Both the position numbers and the translations under genes were made by a program. A stretch of 64,000 nucleotides of DNA from Rhodococcus globerulus NBRC 14531 (GTDB taxonomy: Bacteria; Actinomycetota; Actinomycetes; Mycobacteriales; Mycobacteriaceae): contig NZ_BCWX01000001.1 of the NCBI RefSeq assembly GCF_001894805.1, positions 1,860,001 to 1,924,000 on the forward strand, in the 5' to 3' direction. This document shows, in pieces, positions 1 through 7,686 of this stretch (position 1 is the stretch's first letter; the number at the start of each line of letters is the position of its first letter). The notes below the pieces were generated by a model. That model worked only from the letters and a program-made list of their open reading frames with translations. It did not search any database and had not been told where the DNA came from.

Positions 1-1080
1 GGCCTCATCCTTGACATCGGCCTTCGTGGCTTCCTCCCCGCCTCGCTCGTCGAAATGCGTCGTGTCCGCGACCTCCAGCCGTACGTCGGCAAGGAGATCG
101 AGGCCAAGATCATCGAGCTCGACAAGAACCGCAACAACGTGGTCCTGTCGCGCCGTGCATGGCTCGAGCAGACTCAGTCCGAGGTTCGCAGCGAATTCCT
201 GCACCAGCTCCAGAAGGGCCAGGTCCGCAAGGGCGTCGTGTCCTCCATCGTCAACTTCGGTGCATTCGTGGACCTGGGCGGCGTAGACGGTCTGGTTCAC
301 GTTTCCGAGCTGTCTTGGAAGCACATCGATCACCCGTCCGAGGTTGTCGAGGTCGGCACCGAGGTCACCGTCGAGGTTCTCGACGTCGACCTGGACCGCG
401 AGCGCGTCTCCCTGTCGCTCAAGGCAACGCAGGAAGATCCGTGGCGTCAGTTCGCCCGCACGCACGCCATCGGCCAGATCGTGCCCGGCAAGGTCACGAA
501 GCTGGTTCCGTTCGGTGCATTCGTGCGCGTCGAAGAGGGAATCGAAGGCCTCGTTCACATCTCGGAGCTGGCTGAGCGCCACGTCGAGGTTCCGGACCAG
601 GTTGTCGGCGTCGGCGACGATGCACTCGTCAAGGTCATCGACATCGACCTCGAGCGTCGTCGTATCTCGCTGTCGCTGAAGCAGGCCAACGAGGATTACA
701 ACGCCGAGTTCGATCCGTCCAAGTACGGCATGGCCGACTCGTACGACGAGCAGGGCAACTACATCTTCCCCGAGGGCTTCGATCCCGAGACCAACGAATG
801 GCTCGAGGGCTTCGACAAGCAGCGCGAAGAGTGGGAGAACCGCTACGCCGAGGCTGAGCGTCGTCACAAGATGCACACCGTTCAGATGGAGAAGACCGCT
901 GCAGACGAGGCCGCTGAAGCTGCCACCGCTGCTGCCGGCTACTCCTCGGAGACGGCTTCTGCAGACGACGAAGAGGCTCCGGCCTCTGCAGGCTCCGCTC
1001 CGGCAGAGTCCGCTGGTGGATCGCTTGCAAGCGATGCACAGCTCGCCGCACTTCGCGAGAAGCTGTCGGGCAACGCATAA
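1..1080 (+). CDS. rpsA: 30S ribosomal protein S1, 3' part (5' end outside window)
   Basis: S1 binds mRNA on the 30S subunit and helps it dock for initiation. The reading frame is open from base 1 and gives 359 residues. M. tuberculosis RpsA has about 480, so roughly a quarter is missing upstream. The fragment begins inside an S1 motif (GLILDIGLRGFLPAS), followed by two complete S1/OB repeats at about residues 76-145 (GVVSSIVNFGAFVDLGGVDG) and 160-232 (GKVTKLVPFGAFVRVEEGIE). A long acidic, Ala-rich tail ends in SDAQLAALREKLSGNA, the actinobacterial S1 C-terminus. A strong terminator follows 35 bases after the stop. Confidence is high because of near full-length similarity to mycobacterial S1. 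Confidence 0.97.
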   Translation, partial: GLILDIGLRGFLPASLVEMRRVRDLQPYVGKEIEAKIIELDKNRNNVVLSRRAWLEQTQSEVRSEFLHQLQKGQVRKGVVSSIVNFGAFVDLGGVDGLVHVSELSWKHIDHPSEVVEVGTEVTVEVLDVDLDRERVSLSLKATQEDPWRQFARTHAIGQIVPGKVTKLVPFGAFVRVEEGIEGLVHISELAERHVEVPDQVVGVGDDALVKVIDIDLERRRISLSLKQANEDYNAEFDPSKYGMADSYDEQGNYIFPEGFDPETNEWLEGFDKQREEWENRYAEAERRHKMHTVQMEKTAADEAAEAATAAAGYSSETASADDEEAPASAGSAPAESAGGSLASDAQLAALREKLSGNA

Positions 1081-1115
1081 GGATTACTGCTTGATCTGAT
1101 CAAGCGAGATCTGTG

Positions 1116-1156
1116 AAAGAACCCCGCGCCTGCGCAAGCAGGAGCGGGGTTCTTTT
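1116..1156 (+). terminator. Intrinsic terminator of rpsA
   Basis: The arms AAAGAACCCCGC (1116-1127) and GCGGGGTTCTTT (1144-1155) are perfectly complementary over 12 bp, with a 16-base loop and a T-rich 3' side. It lies 35 bases after the rpsA stop codon. Confidence 0.9.
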
Positions 1157-1208
1157 GTTGTGTGGCACAAGTATTCGCCTCACACCGGTTGTCGCCTGGG
1201 AGGAAATG

Positions 1209-1242
1209 CGACAGCCACCAGTCTGGCGACTGGTGGCTGTCG
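1209..1242. terminator. Perfect 14-bp hairpin, possible terminator for the opposite strand
   Basis: CGACAGCCACCAGT (1209-1222) and ACTGGTGGCTGTCG (1229-1242) form a perfect 14-bp stem with a 6-base loop. It has no T-run on either side. It sits 25 bases past the stop of the minus-strand ORF at 1267-1497 and about 50 bases after the rpsA terminator, so it could separate convergent transcripts. Confidence 0.6.
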
Positions 1243-1266
1243 GGTGAAAGCTGCGGTGCTGCTAGG

Positions 1267-1497
1267 TCAAGCGGTGGTGGCCGGAGCCGGGACCCAATAC
1301 GTCGCGGTGGCTTCGGCTGTGCGCTTGCGCATCGACGCGAAGCTGTGACGGCCCTGGCTCACGAGGACGGTGAACCACGTTCGCCGATGTTCGGCCAATG
1401 CAAAGGCAACCTCGGGAAATTCGATACAGTGCACGCCGTTCGGCATTCCGAGGCGATGCTGACCAAGATGGTCACGATCTGCTCGCATGGCGTCCAC
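1267..1497 (-). CDS. Small hypothetical protein, 76 aa
   Basis: I do not recognise a family. The ORF runs convergently to rpsA from a GTG at 1497; an internal ATG three codons in is an alternative start. The product is soluble, with one Cys and several His and Arg, and has a globular-looking core (HCIEFPEVAFALAEHRRTW). No clear ribosome binding site precedes the start. The main supports are a protein-like composition and the perfect hairpin directly downstream of the stop. It fills most of the 484-base gap between the rpsA terminator and coaE; the remainder (1498-1640) shows no gene. It could be a chance ORF. Confidence 0.4.
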   Translation of the reverse strand: MDAMRADRDHLGQHRLGMPNGVHCIEFPEVAFALAEHRRTWFTVLVSQGRHSFASMRKRTAEATATYWVPAPATTA

Positions 1498-1640
1498 TTT
1501 CTCGAGAAGGTGCAGGGCGTTCGCTAGAACTTAACCACACGGATTGCCTTTATTGTGGTATTTGCGTCTGGAGTTGTGTGGCGTGTTCAATTTCAGGACT
1601 CGAATCTCGTGCGGTCAGCATAGGTGAGAGACTGTCCGTT

Positions 1641-2855
1641 GTGTTGAGAGTTGGCCTCACTGGAGGCATCGGAGCCGGCAAGTCGACTGTGTCGAAAATC
1701 CTCACCGAACTGGGAGCAGTGATCGTTGATGCCGATCTGATCGCCCGAGAGGTCGTAGAACCCGGTACTCCGGGGTTGGCTGCGTTGGCGCAGGCGTTCG
1801 GTGACGGCATCATCGCGCCGGACGGCACCCTCGATCGACCCGCGCTTGCGGCGTTGGCGTTTGCCGACGACGCTTCCCGCGGCACTCTCAATTCGATCCT
1901 GCATCCGTTGATCGGCCATCGTACGGCCGAAGCCATTGACGCTGCGCCAGCGAATTCTGTTCTGGTGCAGGACATTCCACTGCTTGTCGAAGCTGGAATG
2001 GCTCCGGCGTTCAATATGGTTGTCATCGTGTACGTCGACGCCGAAGAACGTGTCCGGCGGTTGGTCGAGTCACGTGGGATGCCCGAGAGCGATGCCAGGG
2101 CGCGAATCGCGGCGCAGGCGACCGACGATCAGCGCCGCGCCGTTGCGGACGTCTGGCTCGACAACAGCGGTGATCCAGGCGCCCTGGACGCTGTCGTCCG
2201 TGAACTGTGGGCAGGTCGAATCGCACCGTTCGAGGAGAATCTGCGCACCGGAACAGCGGTTCGTGTACTTCCTGAGCTGAGCCCCGCGGATCCGCAGTGG
2301 CCGGTGCAAGCAACTCGCCTGATCAACCGGTTGGCGCTGCTGTGTGGTGATCGAGCCACGCGTATCGATCACATCGGTTCCACTGCCGTACCGGGACTCG
2401 ACGCGAAGGACGTGATCGATCTTCAGATCACCGTCGAACACATCGGGATTGCGGACGACTTGGCCGCTGACCTTGCAACTGGTGGTTTTCCGCGTCTCGA
2501 GAACATCGTCGCGGACGATCCGAAACCTGCCTATGTCGGGGGTGAAACCGATCCGAGCGTGTGGGCGAAGCGGATTCATGCCAGCGCAGATCCGGGTCGG
2601 CCGGTGAACATCCATATTCGTGTCGACGGTTGGCCGGGCCAGCAATTTGCCGTGTTGTTCCGTGACTGGCTGCGGGCGGATGACGACGCCCGTGCGGAGT
2701 ATGCCGCGTTGAAGGTCCGGGCCGCGGAGCACGCGTCCGGAATAGATGATTACGACAAGGCGATGGATGCGTACCTCGCGGTCAAGACACCCTGGTTCGA
2801 CGCGGCGTTCCACCGTGCGTGGGAATGGGCAGACAAGTCGGGTTGGACGGCCTGA
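1641..2855 (+). CDS. coaE: Dephospho-CoA kinase with C-terminal GrpB/UPF0157 domain
   Basis: It phosphorylates the 3'-hydroxyl of dephospho-CoA, the last step of coenzyme A synthesis, in the cytoplasm. The 404-residue product has the kinase in residues 1-200: P-loop GGIGAGKS near residue 7, the DADLIAREVV element, and the RIAAQATDDQRRAVADVWLDN lid region. The C-terminal half (about 215-400) is a GrpB-like domain with IDHIGSTAVPGLDAKDVIDL. This two-domain form is the one seen in mycobacterial CoaE, whereas E. coli CoaE has only the kinase. The GTG at 1641 (VLRVGLTGG) matches the family N-terminus; the open frame continues upstream to about 1398, but that extension is not conserved. No strong Shine-Dalgarno is visible. 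Confidence 0.95.
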   Translation: MLRVGLTGGIGAGKSTVSKILTELGAVIVDADLIAREVVEPGTPGLAALAQAFGDGIIAPDGTLDRPALAALAFADDASRGTLNSILHPLIGHRTAEAIDAAPANSVLVQDIPLLVEAGMAPAFNMVVIVYVDAEERVRRLVESRGMPESDARARIAAQATDDQRRAVADVWLDNSGDPGALDAVVRELWAGRIAPFEENLRTGTAVRVLPELSPADPQWPVQATRLINRLALLCGDRATRIDHIGSTAVPGLDAKDVIDLQITVEHIGIADDLAADLATGGFPRLENIVADDPKPAYVGGETDPSVWAKRIHASADPGRPVNIHIRVDGWPGQQFAVLFRDWLRADDDARAEYAALKVRAAEHASGIDDYDKAMDAYLAVKTPWFDAAFHRAWEWADKSGWTA

Positions 2856-2858
2856 CGC

Positions 2859-3377
2859 CTACCGCCAGGTGATCGGCATGCCCAACGACGACAGCCACGC
2901 GCCGAGATCGTGACCGTGGGCGGCAATGCCGTCGATGGTGCGGGCAGCGATCAGCATGGCCTGTTCGGACGTCTGGGCGTCGAGTATTCCGGATGCGTGC
3001 GCTTCCAGGAGTTCGTCGACGTCGAGTAGTTCGGTGCTGCGGCCGGTCTGCACAATCAGATCGAGATAGTGGTCTTCGGATCTCCATGCGTGCTCACCGC
3101 GCGTGAATGTGCCGATGTCGATGTAGTGATCCTGGTCCCGTTCGTGCCCCGGCGTGAAGTGGAAGATCGACGCTCGAATTCCGAGGTCGGGAAGTATCCA
3201 CGACTCCAGGTAGTGGAATTGTGGATGGTCTGCGTGTCGGCCCATGTACAGGCCCCATGGCTCTTCGCGGTAGGTTTCGACCTGGCGAACGAAGCCCTTG
3301 GGGTCGATGTTGGTTCGGGCCTCGAGGTCGAAAGTTTCGACTTTGGGCGGGTGAATGTGAATACGTGCTTCGCTCAT
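2859..3377 (-). CDS. DUF402 family protein
   Basis: A 172-residue cytoplasmic protein, convergent with coaE (3 bases between stops) and divergent from uvrB. It matches the mycobacterial gene at the same position (Rv1632c in M. tuberculosis, from memory) almost end to end: MSEARIHIHPPKVETFDL at the start and an HYLESWILPDLGIRASIFHF beta-rich core. DUF402 members such as FomD hydrolyse nucleoside phosphate bonds with divalent metals; the acidic and His-rich core (DQDHYIDIG, SEDHYLDLIV) is compatible with that, but the substrate here is unknown. ATG at 3377 was chosen because the 36 upstream codons in the frame are not conserved and would run into the uvrB promoter. Confidence 0.88.
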   Translation of the reverse strand: MSEARIHIHPPKVETFDLEARTNIDPKGFVRQVETYREEPWGLYMGRHADHPQFHYLESWILPDLGIRASIFHFTPGHERDQDHYIDIGTFTRGEHAWRSEDHYLDLIVQTGRSTELLDVDELLEAHASGILDAQTSEQAMLIAARTIDGIAAHGHDLGAWLSSLGMPITWR

Positions 3378-3420
3378 GTTGCATGAACCTACCGCTGCGA
3401 CGAGCTTGTGCCCACGCATG

Positions 3421-3443
3421 ATGTCGGTGGGTGCGCATACCCT
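3421..3443 (+). promoter_or_regulatory. Candidate RecA-NDp (PafBC-type) DNA-damage promoter of uvrB
   Basis: ATGTCGGTG (3421-3429), eight bases, then TACCCT (3438-3443). This fits the published mycobacterial LexA-independent damage promoter tTGTCRgtg-N8-TAnnnT. The -10 hexamer ends six bases before the uvrB ATG at 3450, so the transcript would be leaderless or nearly so. Confidence 0.65.
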
Positions 3444-3449
3444 GGTTTC

Positions 3450-5612
3450 ATGGCGTTTGCTTCCGAACATCCAGTCGTCGCACATTCCGAGTTTCGTCCG
3501 GTCAGCGACATCGAGCGCTCTGACGGCCGCTTCGAGGTCGTCAGTGAATACGAGCCTGCCGGCGATCAGCCCGCTGCCATTGCCGAGCTCGAGAAACGGC
3601 TCAACGAGGGCGAGAAGGACATAGTCCTACTTGGTGCCACCGGCACCGGCAAATCTGCGACGACCGCCTGGCTGATCGAGCGCGTGCAGCGGCCGACGCT
3701 GGTGATGGCACCGAACAAGACCTTGGCTGCTCAGTTGGCCAACGAGCTTCGCGAGATGTTGCCGAACAACTCGGTTGAATACTTCGTCTCGTATTACGAC
3801 TACTACCAGCCTGAGGCATATATCGCTCAGACGGACACGTATATCGAGAAAGACTCGTCGGTCAACGACGACGTCGAACGCCTGCGTCACTCCGCGACGT
3901 CGAGCCTGCTCTCGCGACGGGATGTTGTTGTGGTCGCGTCCGTGTCGTGCATCTACGGTCTCGGTACACCGCAGTCTTACCTCGATCGCTCCATCTCGCT
4001 CGAAGTGGGCGTCGAGGTTCCGCGTGATGCGTTTCTGCGCCTCCTGGTCGACGTGCAGTACAACCGCAACGATGTTGCGTTCACCCGTGGTTCGTTCCGC
4101 GTCCGGGGTGACACGGTTGAAATCATCCCGTCGTACGAGGAGTTGGCGGTTCGGATCGAGTTCTTCGGCGACGAGATCGAGGCGCTGTACTACCTTCATC
4201 CGCTCACCGGCGACATCGTCCGGAAAGTGGATACGGTTCGGATATTCCCCGCGACCCACTATGTTGCCGGGCCCGAGCGTCTCGAGCGTGCGGTCAAGGA
4301 CATCGAGGCAGAACTCGAACAACGACTCGAAGAGTTGGAGGGCAAGGGCAAACTGCTCGAGGCGCAGCGGCTACGGATGCGAACGCAGTACGACTTGGAG
4401 ATGATCAAACAGGTCGGATTCTGCTCCGGAATCGAGAACTATTCACGGCACATCGACGGCCGTGGACCTGGCACCGCGCCGGCTACGCTAATCGACTACT
4501 TCCCCGAGGATTTCCTCCTGGTCATCGACGAGTCGCATGTGACCGTTCCACAGATCGGCGCCATGTACGAGGGTGACATGTCGCGTAAGCGCAACCTGGT
4601 GGAGTTCGGTTTCCGCCTGCCGTCGGCGACGGATAACCGGCCGCTGACGTGGGAAGAATTCAGTCAGCGCATCGGTCAGACCGTCTACCTGTCGGCAACG
4701 CCAGGCAAGTACGAGTTGGGGCAAGCCGGCGGTGAGTTCGTCGAGCAGGTGATTCGTCCGACAGGTCTCGTCGATCCCGAGGTGATCGTCAAGCCGACCA
4801 AGGGGCAGATCGACGACCTGGTTCACGAGATCCGGGAACGCGCGGCAAAGGACGAGCGAGTCCTTGTCACGACATTGACCAAGAAGATGTCGGAAGATCT
4901 CACCGATTATCTGCTCGAACTCGGAATTCGGGTTCGCTATCTGCACTCCGACATCGACACGTTACGTCGCGTCGAACTGCTGCGGCAGTTGCGACTGGGG
5001 GAGTACGACGTCCTGGTCGGTATCAACCTTCTGCGTGAGGGCCTCGACCTTCCCGAGGTGTCGCTGGTTGCGATTCTCGATGCCGACAAGGAGGGCTTCC
5101 TGCGGAGTTCCACCAGCCTTATCCAGACCATCGGCCGCGCTGCTCGTAACGTGTCCGGCCAGGTTCACATGTACGCGGACAAGATCACTGCGTCCATGGC
5201 CCAGGCAATCGAAGAGACCGAGCGTCGCCGTGAGAAGCAGGTCGAATACAACAAGAAGATGGGGGTTGATCCCCAGCCTCTCCGCAAGAAGATCGCCGAC
5301 ATCCTCGATCAGGTCTACGAGGAGGCCGAGGACACTGCTGCGTCCGTCGACATCGGTGGTTCCGGACGTAACGCGACGCGTGGCCGTCGAGCGCAGGGCG
5401 AAGCAGGCCGCGCGGTCAGTGCAGGGGTGTACGAAGGCCGCGACACCAAATCGATGCCCCGGGCCGAATTGGCAGACCTGGTCAAGGAACTCACAGATCA
5501 GATGATGAATGCCGCCCGGGACTTGCAGTTCGAGTTGGCCGGTCGTTTGCGTGACGAAATCTCGGATCTCAAGAAGGAGCTTCGAGGCATGGACGCGGCC
5601 GGTTTGAAGTAG
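3450..5612 (+). CDS. uvrB: UvrABC nucleotide excision repair, subunit B
   Basis: UvrB is loaded by UvrA onto damaged DNA, verifies the lesion with its beta-hairpin and recruits UvrC. The 720-residue product has helicase motif [15 protein letters not shown] near residue 60, the beta-hairpin region ([19 protein letters not shown]), the DESH box ([11 protein letters not shown]), SATP ([10 protein letters not shown]), motif [12 protein letters not shown], and a C-terminal UVR motif (about 675-715) that contacts UvrC. The start ATG at 3450 ([14 protein letters not shown]) matches the mycobacterial protein; the 14 upstream codons overlap the predicted promoter. The partner uvrA lies 27 kb downstream on the same strand with the same promoter type, so co-induction by DNA damage is likely. 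Confidence 0.98.
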   Translation: MAFASEHPVVAHSEFRPVSDIERSDGRFEVVSEYEPAGDQPAAIAELEKRLNEGEKDIVLLGATGTGKSATTAWLIERVQRPTLVMAPNKTLAAQLANELREMLPNNSVEYFVSYYDYYQPEAYIAQTDTYIEKDSSVNDDVERLRHSATSSLLSRRDVVVVASVSCIYGLGTPQSYLDRSISLEVGVEVPRDAFLRLLVDVQYNRNDVAFTRGSFRVRGDTVEIIPSYEELAVRIEFFGDEIEALYYLHPLTGDIVRKVDTVRIFPATHYVAGPERLERAVKDIEAELEQRLEELEGKGKLLEAQRLRMRTQYDLEMIKQVGFCSGIENYSRHIDGRGPGTAPATLIDYFPEDFLLVIDESHVTVPQIGAMYEGDMSRKRNLVEFGFRLPSATDNRPLTWEEFSQRIGQTVYLSATPGKYELGQAGGEFVEQVIRPTGLVDPEVIVKPTKGQIDDLVHEIRERAAKDERVLVTTLTKKMSEDLTDYLLELGIRVRYLHSDIDTLRRVELLRQLRLGEYDVLVGINLLREGLDLPEVSLVAILDADKEGFLRSSTSLIQTIGRAARNVSGQVHMYADKITASMAQAIEETERRREKQVEYNKKMGVDPQPLRKKIADILDQVYEEAEDTAASVDIGGSGRNATRGRRAQGEAGRAVSAGVYEGRDTKSMPRAELADLVKELTDQMMNAARDLQFELAGRLRDEISDLKKELRGMDAAGLK

Positions 5613-5658
5613 TTCGGTGGGATGTGTGTGAATCGGGAACGCCCGCTACGGTTCACAT

Positions 5659-6534
5659 ATGGATGCACAGACTGCCGGCAAGACCGGCCGTACTCTCGAA
5701 CTTCTCCATTCGTTGGCTTACTTCGTTCCGGAGACGGAAAAGGAATTGGTTGCGCTTGGGCTCGAGCCGGGCCGGATGGTGTACTTCGCGGGTCGCGCTG
5801 CGCCCTTGGGTACTCCACCCGCCACCGTCGTGACGTCGGCGTTCTACAACTTCAATCCGGAGTTGGTCGCCAGCGTGATTCCGCGCGCGTGGGACCTCGC
5901 GAAACCGTCGGAGATTGTTGCTGCGCGCTACCGCGCCATCGACGCCGCGTACGTTCGTCTCCTCGGCGAAGAGGTGACGTCGTCACAGGACATGGCTGAA
6001 GCTGCCGAGTTGATTTCCATTGCAGCGCGGAACATCCCCGGCGTCGAGGGGCGTCCGCTGTACGCCGGTTGGGCTTCCGTCGAGTGGCCGACCGTGCCGC
6101 ACCTCGCGTTCTGGCACGCACTGACTTTGCTGCGGGAGTACCGCGGTGACGGACACATCGCCGCACTGCAGACTGCCGGACTGAACGGGTTGGAAGCCTT
6201 GATCACCCACACCGCCACGGGTATCGGATTCCAGCAGAAGTTTGCTCAGAGTCGTCGCGGGTGGTCTGCCGAGCAGTGGGCGCAAGGTGTCCAGGATCTT
6301 CAGGATCGAGAGTTGCTCGATCGTAAGTCGGGAGCACTGACCGAGGACGGGCAGGAACTGCGCGACGTCGTGGAGGACTTGACGGACGATCTGGCTTTGG
6401 CGCCGTGGGACGCCTTGGGCGAATCCGGAGCAGACAGGCTTCTCGAACTGGCAGCGCCGTGGCGTGCTGCACTGACTGAACAGGACGTGTTTCCCGCAGC
6501 GCTTTTCGGTCCGCGATTCGGAAACCTGCGCTGA
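5659..6534 (+). CDS. SCO6745/SalK family protein
   Basis: A 291-residue soluble protein resembling the actinobacterial SCO6745 / SalK family, whose members are predicted to carry a helix-turn-helix fold but have no settled biochemical role. Visible marks are an N-terminal helical segment (RTLELLHSLAYFVPE), an AFYNFNPELVASVIPRAW stretch, and a C-terminal winged-helix-like segment (WAQGVQDLQDRELLDRKSGALTEDGQELRDVVED). It follows uvrB by 46 bases on the same strand. An inverted TGTGAA...TTCACA pair (5627-5632, 5652-5657) and a TACGGT hexamer just before the ATG suggest its own, possibly leaderless, promoter. Function unknown. Confidence 0.8.
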   Translation: MDAQTAGKTGRTLELLHSLAYFVPETEKELVALGLEPGRMVYFAGRAAPLGTPPATVVTSAFYNFNPELVASVIPRAWDLAKPSEIVAARYRAIDAAYVRLLGEEVTSSQDMAEAAELISIAARNIPGVEGRPLYAGWASVEWPTVPHLAFWHALTLLREYRGDGHIAALQTAGLNGLEALITHTATGIGFQQKFAQSRRGWSAEQWAQGVQDLQDRELLDRKSGALTEDGQELRDVVEDLTDDLALAPWDALGESGADRLLELAAPWRAALTEQDVFPAALFGPRFGNLR

Positions 6535-6560
6535 TCCGGAATTCAGTGTAATTTTTTTGA

Positions 6561-6577
6561 TGTGACTGCAGATCACA
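6561..6577. promoter_or_regulatory. Weak CRP-like inverted repeat upstream of the stress protein gene
   Basis: TGTGA (6561-6565) and TCACA (6573-6577) are separated by seven bases; the classic CRP/Cmr site has six. It lies 118 bases before the universal stress protein start, next to a T-run. The non-standard spacing keeps confidence low. Confidence 0.25.
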
Positions 6578-6638
6578 TTCACTGCGGTCTTGTGGCGTGT
6601 ATGGCAATTGGCACTATCGCTGCGCTCTGCCCGCTAAT

Positions 6639-6653
6639 GTCAGCAGCGCTGAC
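6639..6653. promoter_or_regulatory. Inverted repeat GTCAGC-agc-GCTGAC
   Basis: A perfect 6-bp inverted repeat with a 3-base spacer, 41 bases before the universal stress protein start. It could be an operator or a short 5'-UTR hairpin. No regulator can be assigned. Confidence 0.3.
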
Positions 6654-6694
6654 TTTCCCGTAACCGCTGACTATCTCGTAACCATGGAGGATGA

Positions 6695-7147
6695 ATGAGT
6701 GCCTACCGGACCGTTGTCGTAGGAACCGATGGCTCCGAGTCGTCACTGAAAGCAGTCGACCGGGCCGCAAGCATTGCAGCCGATGCCAGTGCGCAATTGA
6801 TTATCGCGTGCGCGTACTACCCGGCAGACCCCAAGGACGTCAGCGCTGCGGCAGATGTACTCGGCGACGAGGCATACCAGGTCACAGGTTCGACACCTAC
6901 CTACGAAATCCTCCGAACGGCTCGGGAGCGCGCACATGCTGCCGGCGCGGAGAAGGTCGTGGAACGGGCAATCGTCGGAGCGCCCGTCGAGTCGTTGCTC
7001 GCCTTGCTCGACGAGGTCGAGGGTGATCTGTTGGTCATCGGTAACCGTGGACTCAACACACTGACCGGGCGTCTACTCGGATCGGTACCGTCGGATGCTG
7101 CACGAAAGGCAACATCCGACGTCCTGATCGTTCATACCGTTCGCTGA
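6695..7147 (+). CDS. Universal stress protein (UspA family), ATP-binding type
   Basis: A single-domain 150-residue Usp protein, equivalent by position to Rv1636 of M. tuberculosis. It starts with TVVVGTDGSESS and carries the ATP-binding signature G-2x-G-9x-G-S/T near the C-terminus (GNRGLNTLTGRLLGS), so it should bind ATP or cAMP-like nucleotides and act in stress adaptation in the cytoplasm. GGAGG lies 5 bases before the ATG at 6695. It is monocistronic: the next gene is on the other strand, with stops only 6 bases apart. Confidence 0.93.
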   Translation: MSAYRTVVVGTDGSESSLKAVDRAASIAADASAQLIIACAYYPADPKDVSAAADVLGDEAYQVTGSTPTYEILRTARERAHAAGAEKVVERAIVGAPVESLLALLDEVEGDLLVIGNRGLNTLTGRLLGSVPSDAARKATSDVLIVHTVR

Positions 7148-7153
7148 AAGTTC

Positions 7154-7636
7154 TCAGCAGTACTCGGTCTCGGCCGCGTCGACGATCACGGTTCCCAATC
7201 GATAGGGATCGGCACTGATCGGCGATGCGGCCGAACTGTTTTCGGTGCTCTCCACGTCTTGGAGTTGGCCTGGTCGGCTGGTGGCGCCGTTGTGCGTCAC
7301 GCTGCGCAAATTCTCGATGATCATCGTTCGATCCGTGCCCACCGCCAACTGGCGGCAGATTCCGTCCCCGAGTGCTTGCAGGGTGTCGTCGGTAAGCGGT
7401 GTGGTGACGCCGTCTGCCGTGATCGCGTCCCGGAACCGTTCGAGTGCCTGAAGCTCGGGTGAGTCGGCCGTGGCAGTGGCAGGTGCGGCGCCGTCGGCGG
7501 TATCCGACGGCGAAGACTCGGCCTGAGCGCATCCGATCAGCGTCCCGGCGCACAGGCCGATCAGCGCAGCTCCGACGACCTGTGGGCGGCGACGGAGTAG
7601 CCACTGCGGCATGCGTGCGGCGATCGGAGCGGTCAC
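7154..7636 (-). CDS. DUF732-like lipoprotein
   Basis: A secreted 160-residue lipoprotein. The N-terminus has an RRR patch, a hydrophobic core and a lipobox (LIGC near residue 36), so it should be diacylated and anchored outside the membrane. After a Ser/Thr/Ala/Asp-rich linker comes a DUF732-like helical domain (FRDAITADGVTTPLTDDTLQ, then GDGICRQL) and a C-terminal Cys that probably pairs with the Cys of that domain. GTG at 7636 was chosen because GAAGGA lies 9 bases before it; the frame extends upstream to an ATG at 7690, which overlaps the preceding gene. It lies 50 bases downstream of the HelD-type gene and may be co-transcribed. Function unknown. Confidence 0.75.
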   Translation of the reverse strand: MTAPIAARMPQWLLRRRPQVVGAALIGLCAGTLIGCAQAESSPSDTADGAAPATATADSPELQALERFRDAITADGVTTPLTDDTLQALGDGICRQLAVGTDRTMIIENLRSVTHNGATSRPGQLQDVESTENSSAASPISADPYRLGTVIVDAAETEYC

Positions 7637-7686
7637 GAGAAGATTTCCTTCAGTAGAAGTGGCACGAGAGAACCTACTCGGTCGCA

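Noticed and set aside
1160..1527. Plus-strand ORFs in the rpsA-coaE gap
   Set aside because: They run through the perfect hairpin, lack ribosome binding sites and have no family-like sequence.
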